DNA of 7,727 nt from the NCBI GenBank assembly GCA_027364825.1, contig DAHXOM010000347.1, positions 1 to 7,727 on the forward strand, read 5' to 3'. The DNA comes from a bacterium. Its GTDB lineage: Bacteria; JAMCPX01. The position numbers were made by a program, and so were the translations under genes. This document shows, in pieces, positions 5,596 through 7,727 of the stretch. The notes beneath the pieces are model-generated. The model was not told the origin of the DNA, searched no databases, and was given only the letters and a program-made list of their open reading frames with translations. The number at the start of each line of letters is the position of its first letter. Within the stretch, counting starts at the first letter, position 1.

Positions 5596-6669
5596 AACGA
5601 TTATTACTCCACCTGCGGCAAGAAGTGTCATGATATTCGGAAGCCACGCCGCAACCGCAGCATTGAGTATCTCTGAATTGCCCATGGACATGGATAATGC
5701 CATGATGATCCAGTAGCTGAACCCTATGGCAAGGGATACACCAAAGGCCAGCATAACGCCGGAGGTTTTCCTTTTCTTCAATGAGAAAGGTATCACGAGA
5801 AGGATCACAAACAGGGATGACAGGGGATATGAAATCTTGGAGTTGAGATCAACATCATAAGGAGCATAGGTGTATCCTTCATCCTTTAACTTTCTTATAT
5901 ATGATTTAAGTTCCGTATAATCCATCTCGTCCGGCGTCTTGCCGGTGTGCCTGAAATCCGAAATCATAAACGGAAGCTTCATTTCTTTTGACTTTGAAAA
6001 GGTATAGGCTGTCTGATATCCGTCTTTAAAATCCCTTGTGTAGATATCCTGTGCATCCCAGAAACCGTTATTCCATTGAGCCGTATTTACATCCGTCCTG
6101 TTTACCAGTGTATTGTTGTCTTTTGAGAACTCGTATATCGTAATATCTTTAATAGTGTTCAGCCATGGCACGAACAATCCCACTCTGTATATGTCCGTGC
6201 TCGATTTAAACCATATATTGTTTACCTTGAAGTTTTTTGAAAGGCTTGATTGTGTATGGTGGACCTGGGCATCCAGCATGGCATTCTTGATATTTGCCTG
6301 AGGCACAACATACTCCCCCAATATAAAATGCAGCAGCGACAGTATCAGGACGATGATCACCGACGGTTTTATGATGGTAAACGGACTGATACCCGTTGTC
6401 AGAAGGGAGCCTATTTCATTGTTCCTGGACATTACCGTATAGACGATAACAACCGTCAGCAGCGCGGCCATCGGAACAGTCTGGTATACAATCCCTGGTA
6501 TCTGGGTCGCATAAAACATCACGACGGCATTCACCGGCGGCTGCTGGGATATGACGTCCTTCAGACTTTCAAATATATTAACAATGATATACAGCCCGGA
6601 CAATGCAGTAATGGTAATCAAATAAACCTGCAAAAATTCATCAACAATATACCTGCTTATGATTTTCAT
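5584..6669 (-). CDS. lptG: LptG-type LPS export permease subunit
   Basis: This 361-residue protein of the YjgP/YjgQ (LptF/LptG) family has normal length. Three membrane helices lie at about 15-35, 58-80 and 102-122. A soluble periplasmic beta-rich domain occupies about 125-275, and three more helices follow at about 282-297, 303-325 and 336-358. Family features are the N-terminal MKIISRYIVDEFL, SRNNEIGSLLTTGIS (81-95) at the cytoplasmic coupling region, and the basic loop FSLKKRKTSG (295-304). With LptF and the ATPase LptB it extracts lipopolysaccharide from the inner membrane and passes it to LptC and LptA. Its ATG overlaps the lptF stop as ATGA, a 4-bp overlap that suggests translational coupling. 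It is called LptG rather than LptF from its second position in the pair and its N-terminal and YTELKSYI-type sequence. Confidence 0.92.
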   Translation of the reverse strand: MKIISRYIVDEFLQVYLITITALSGLYIIVNIFESLKDVISQQPPVNAVVMFYATQIPGIVYQTVPMAALLTVVIVYTVMSRNNEIGSLLTTGISPFTIIKPSVIIVLILSLLHFILGEYVVPQANIKNAMLDAQVHHTQSSLSKNFKVNNIWFKSSTDIYRVGLFVPWLNTIKDITIYEFSKDNNTLVNRTDVNTAQWNNGFWDAQDIYTRDFKDGYQTAYTFSKSKEMKLPFMISDFRHTGKTPDEMDYTELKSYIRKLKDEGYTYAPYDVDLNSKISYPLSSLFVILLVIPFSLKKRKTSGVMLAFGVSLAIGFSYWIIMALSMSMGNSEILNAAVAAWLPNIMTLLAAGGVIIVTKW

Positions 6670-7727
6670 GTATGCCTTCTTATGTAAACAAGGGGATTGA
6701 GAAATTGAAGGTTCTTTTCAAGAGAAACCATGTACAGCAGGAGCAGGGCTATGACAAGGAAGAAGATGTCCACGAGTGATACGGCGATTAAAGGGTTTAA
6801 TATATTTAATTTGCCCACGGTTTCCGCACCGCTTAAAACAATGTAGTACAACAGCACAAGGACCACCGCAATAGTTATACCATAAGCCTTTCCCGACCGT
6901 GGTGATTTTATGCCGAGAGGTATCCCCATGATGGCAAATATTATAACGGTAAACGGTATTGCAAAGCGTTCTGCAATATCGGTTAACAGGGAATTATATT
7001 GAGCCTTTTTCTTTTTTAATTCGTAATACCTGTGGACAAGCTCGGGTATGGTCATTTCAAAAGTGGACTTATTGTAATATGACATCGATGGGCTGACCTC
7101 GCTCTGAGAAAAGGACAGATCGTAATCCTGGAAGTTTATCAGCCGTATCGTGTCCGGATCATCCCCTAACTGCTGAATAGTTCCGTCCTGGAGGGACAGC
7201 GTTATTGTCTTGTTGAGTTTGTCGACAATAAACCTGCCCTGCCTGGCAATAATGGTATTGGGCACCTTTGGGTCCCGCGTATCGTAGATAATTACATGGT
7301 TCATGATCTCCCGGTCCTTGGAGAGGTTATCGACATAAAATATTATATCGCTGGTGAAGGTATTGAATGCCTTTTCATTGATGCCCACGGTAGTCTTTCT
7401 TATGATGATATTGAAGAATTCATTCTTCAGGGCAAGATTGGCATCCGGAAGCAGATAAAAGGATATAAGACTTGTTATTATATAGGCAAACAAACCCAGC
7501 CAGAGAGGAGCCCTTGAAAGTTTTGCAAGGTTTATCCCGATTGCCTTCATGGCAATAATCTCGCTGTCACTGGACAACCTGTTAAACGCAAGAACAACGG
7601 ACACAAGCACGGATATCGGAATCGAGAGGGCAAGGATAAACGGAGACATATAAAGGAATAATAAAGAGACATCCCGGATGGAAACGCCCTTTGCAATGAT
7701 AAGATCGAAAAACCTTACCATCCTGCC
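6666..7727 (-). CDS. lptF: LptF-type LPS export permease subunit, 5' end beyond window
   Basis: This is the partner of lptG and is incomplete at its N-terminus. The frame is open to the right edge, and the first Met in view (7721) is not a credible start. Counting from that Met, the protein begins just before the second membrane helix, so the usual first helix and its RYI-type leader must lie outside. Helices are at about 24-46, 74-92, 252-270, 278-298 and 310-332. The periplasmic domain spans about 95-245. Family motifs are SDSEIIAMKAIGIN (51-64) in the cytoplasmic coupling segment and ERFAIPF (251-257) with GIPLGIKSPRSG (266-277). It works with LptG and LptB in ATP-driven LPS extraction. 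The TGA stop overlaps the lptG start codon. Confidence 0.92.
   Translation of the reverse strand, partial: GRMVRFFDLIIAKGVSIRDVSLLFLYMSPFILALSIPISVLVSVVLAFNRLSSDSEIIAMKAIGINLAKLSRAPLWLGLFAYIITSLISFYLLPDANLALKNEFFNIIIRKTTVGINEKAFNTFTSDIIFYVDNLSKDREIMNHVIIYDTRDPKVPNTIIARQGRFIVDKLNKTITLSLQDGTIQQLGDDPDTIRLINFQDYDLSFSQSEVSPSMSYYNKSTFEMTIPELVHRYYELKKKKAQYNSLLTDIAERFAIPFTVIIFAIMGIPLGIKSPRSGKAYGITIAVVLVLLYYIVLSGAETVGKLNILNPLIAVSLVDIFFLVIALLLLYMVSLEKNLQFLNPLVYIRRHT

Noticed and set aside
6250..6687. A 145-codon plus-strand open frame opposite lptG
   Set aside because: It lies fully antisense to a clear LptG frame; its translation is rich in His, Gln and Arg and resembles no family. It is a shadow.
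7719..7721. ATG at 7721 as the start of lptF
   Set aside because: The frame continues to the window edge, and the first membrane helix typical of LptF is missing downstream of this Met. The true start lies outside.
3103..7727. Sensor gene and lptFG as one functional system
   Set aside because: A terminator separates them and no motif links gas sensing to LPS export, so adjacency alone is weak evidence.

Overview
The window looks like chromosomal DNA of a Gram-negative (diderm) bacterium. The clearest sign is an lptF-lptG pair, which encodes the inner-membrane permease of the lipopolysaccharide export machine. Base composition is moderate. Three families of short palindromic or tandem dispersed repeats are present, of a kind I associate with anaerobic and sediment lineages such as Desulfobacterota and Nitrospirota. 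That placement is an inference; no rRNA or tRNA gene is present to support it.

Left part (1-2639). An IclR-type transcription regulator on the minus strand runs off the left edge with no stop codon, and its last codons lie inside a tandem repeat. Upstream of it on the same strand is a small VTT/TVP38-TMEM64-family membrane protein. A lipid-kinase-like protein with a diacylglycerol kinase catalytic domain reads divergently on the plus strand. The 57-bp gap between the last two is centred on a near-perfect 16-bp palindrome, a candidate shared operator.

Middle (2640-3102). A 463-bp gap without a credible gene carries two mobile or palindromic repeat units. One is a MITE-like element of about 236 bp with roughly 21-bp terminal inverted repeats and further nested inverted blocks. 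The other is a 74-bp palindrome of the CATTGCGAG...GAAGCAATC type. A weak long stem-loop lies at the 3' end of the next gene.

Right part (3103-7727, all minus strand). lptF (its N-terminus lies beyond the right edge) overlaps lptG by 4 bp, and the pair ends at a good Rho-independent terminator whose loop contains the lptG stop codon. Next comes a 781-residue cyclic-di-GMP protein with the order globin-coupled sensor, GAF, GGDEF, EAL. Its GGDEF site is degenerate (GPDEF), its EAL catalytic set is complete, and its haem pocket keeps the proximal histidine but has Ile where the distal B10 Tyr is expected. The best reading is a haem- or gas-regulated c-di-GMP phosphodiesterase.

I see no defence system, phage, CRISPR array or biosynthetic cluster. 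The most notable items are the sensor-phosphodiesterase with its unusual distal pocket, and the nested inverted-repeat element.
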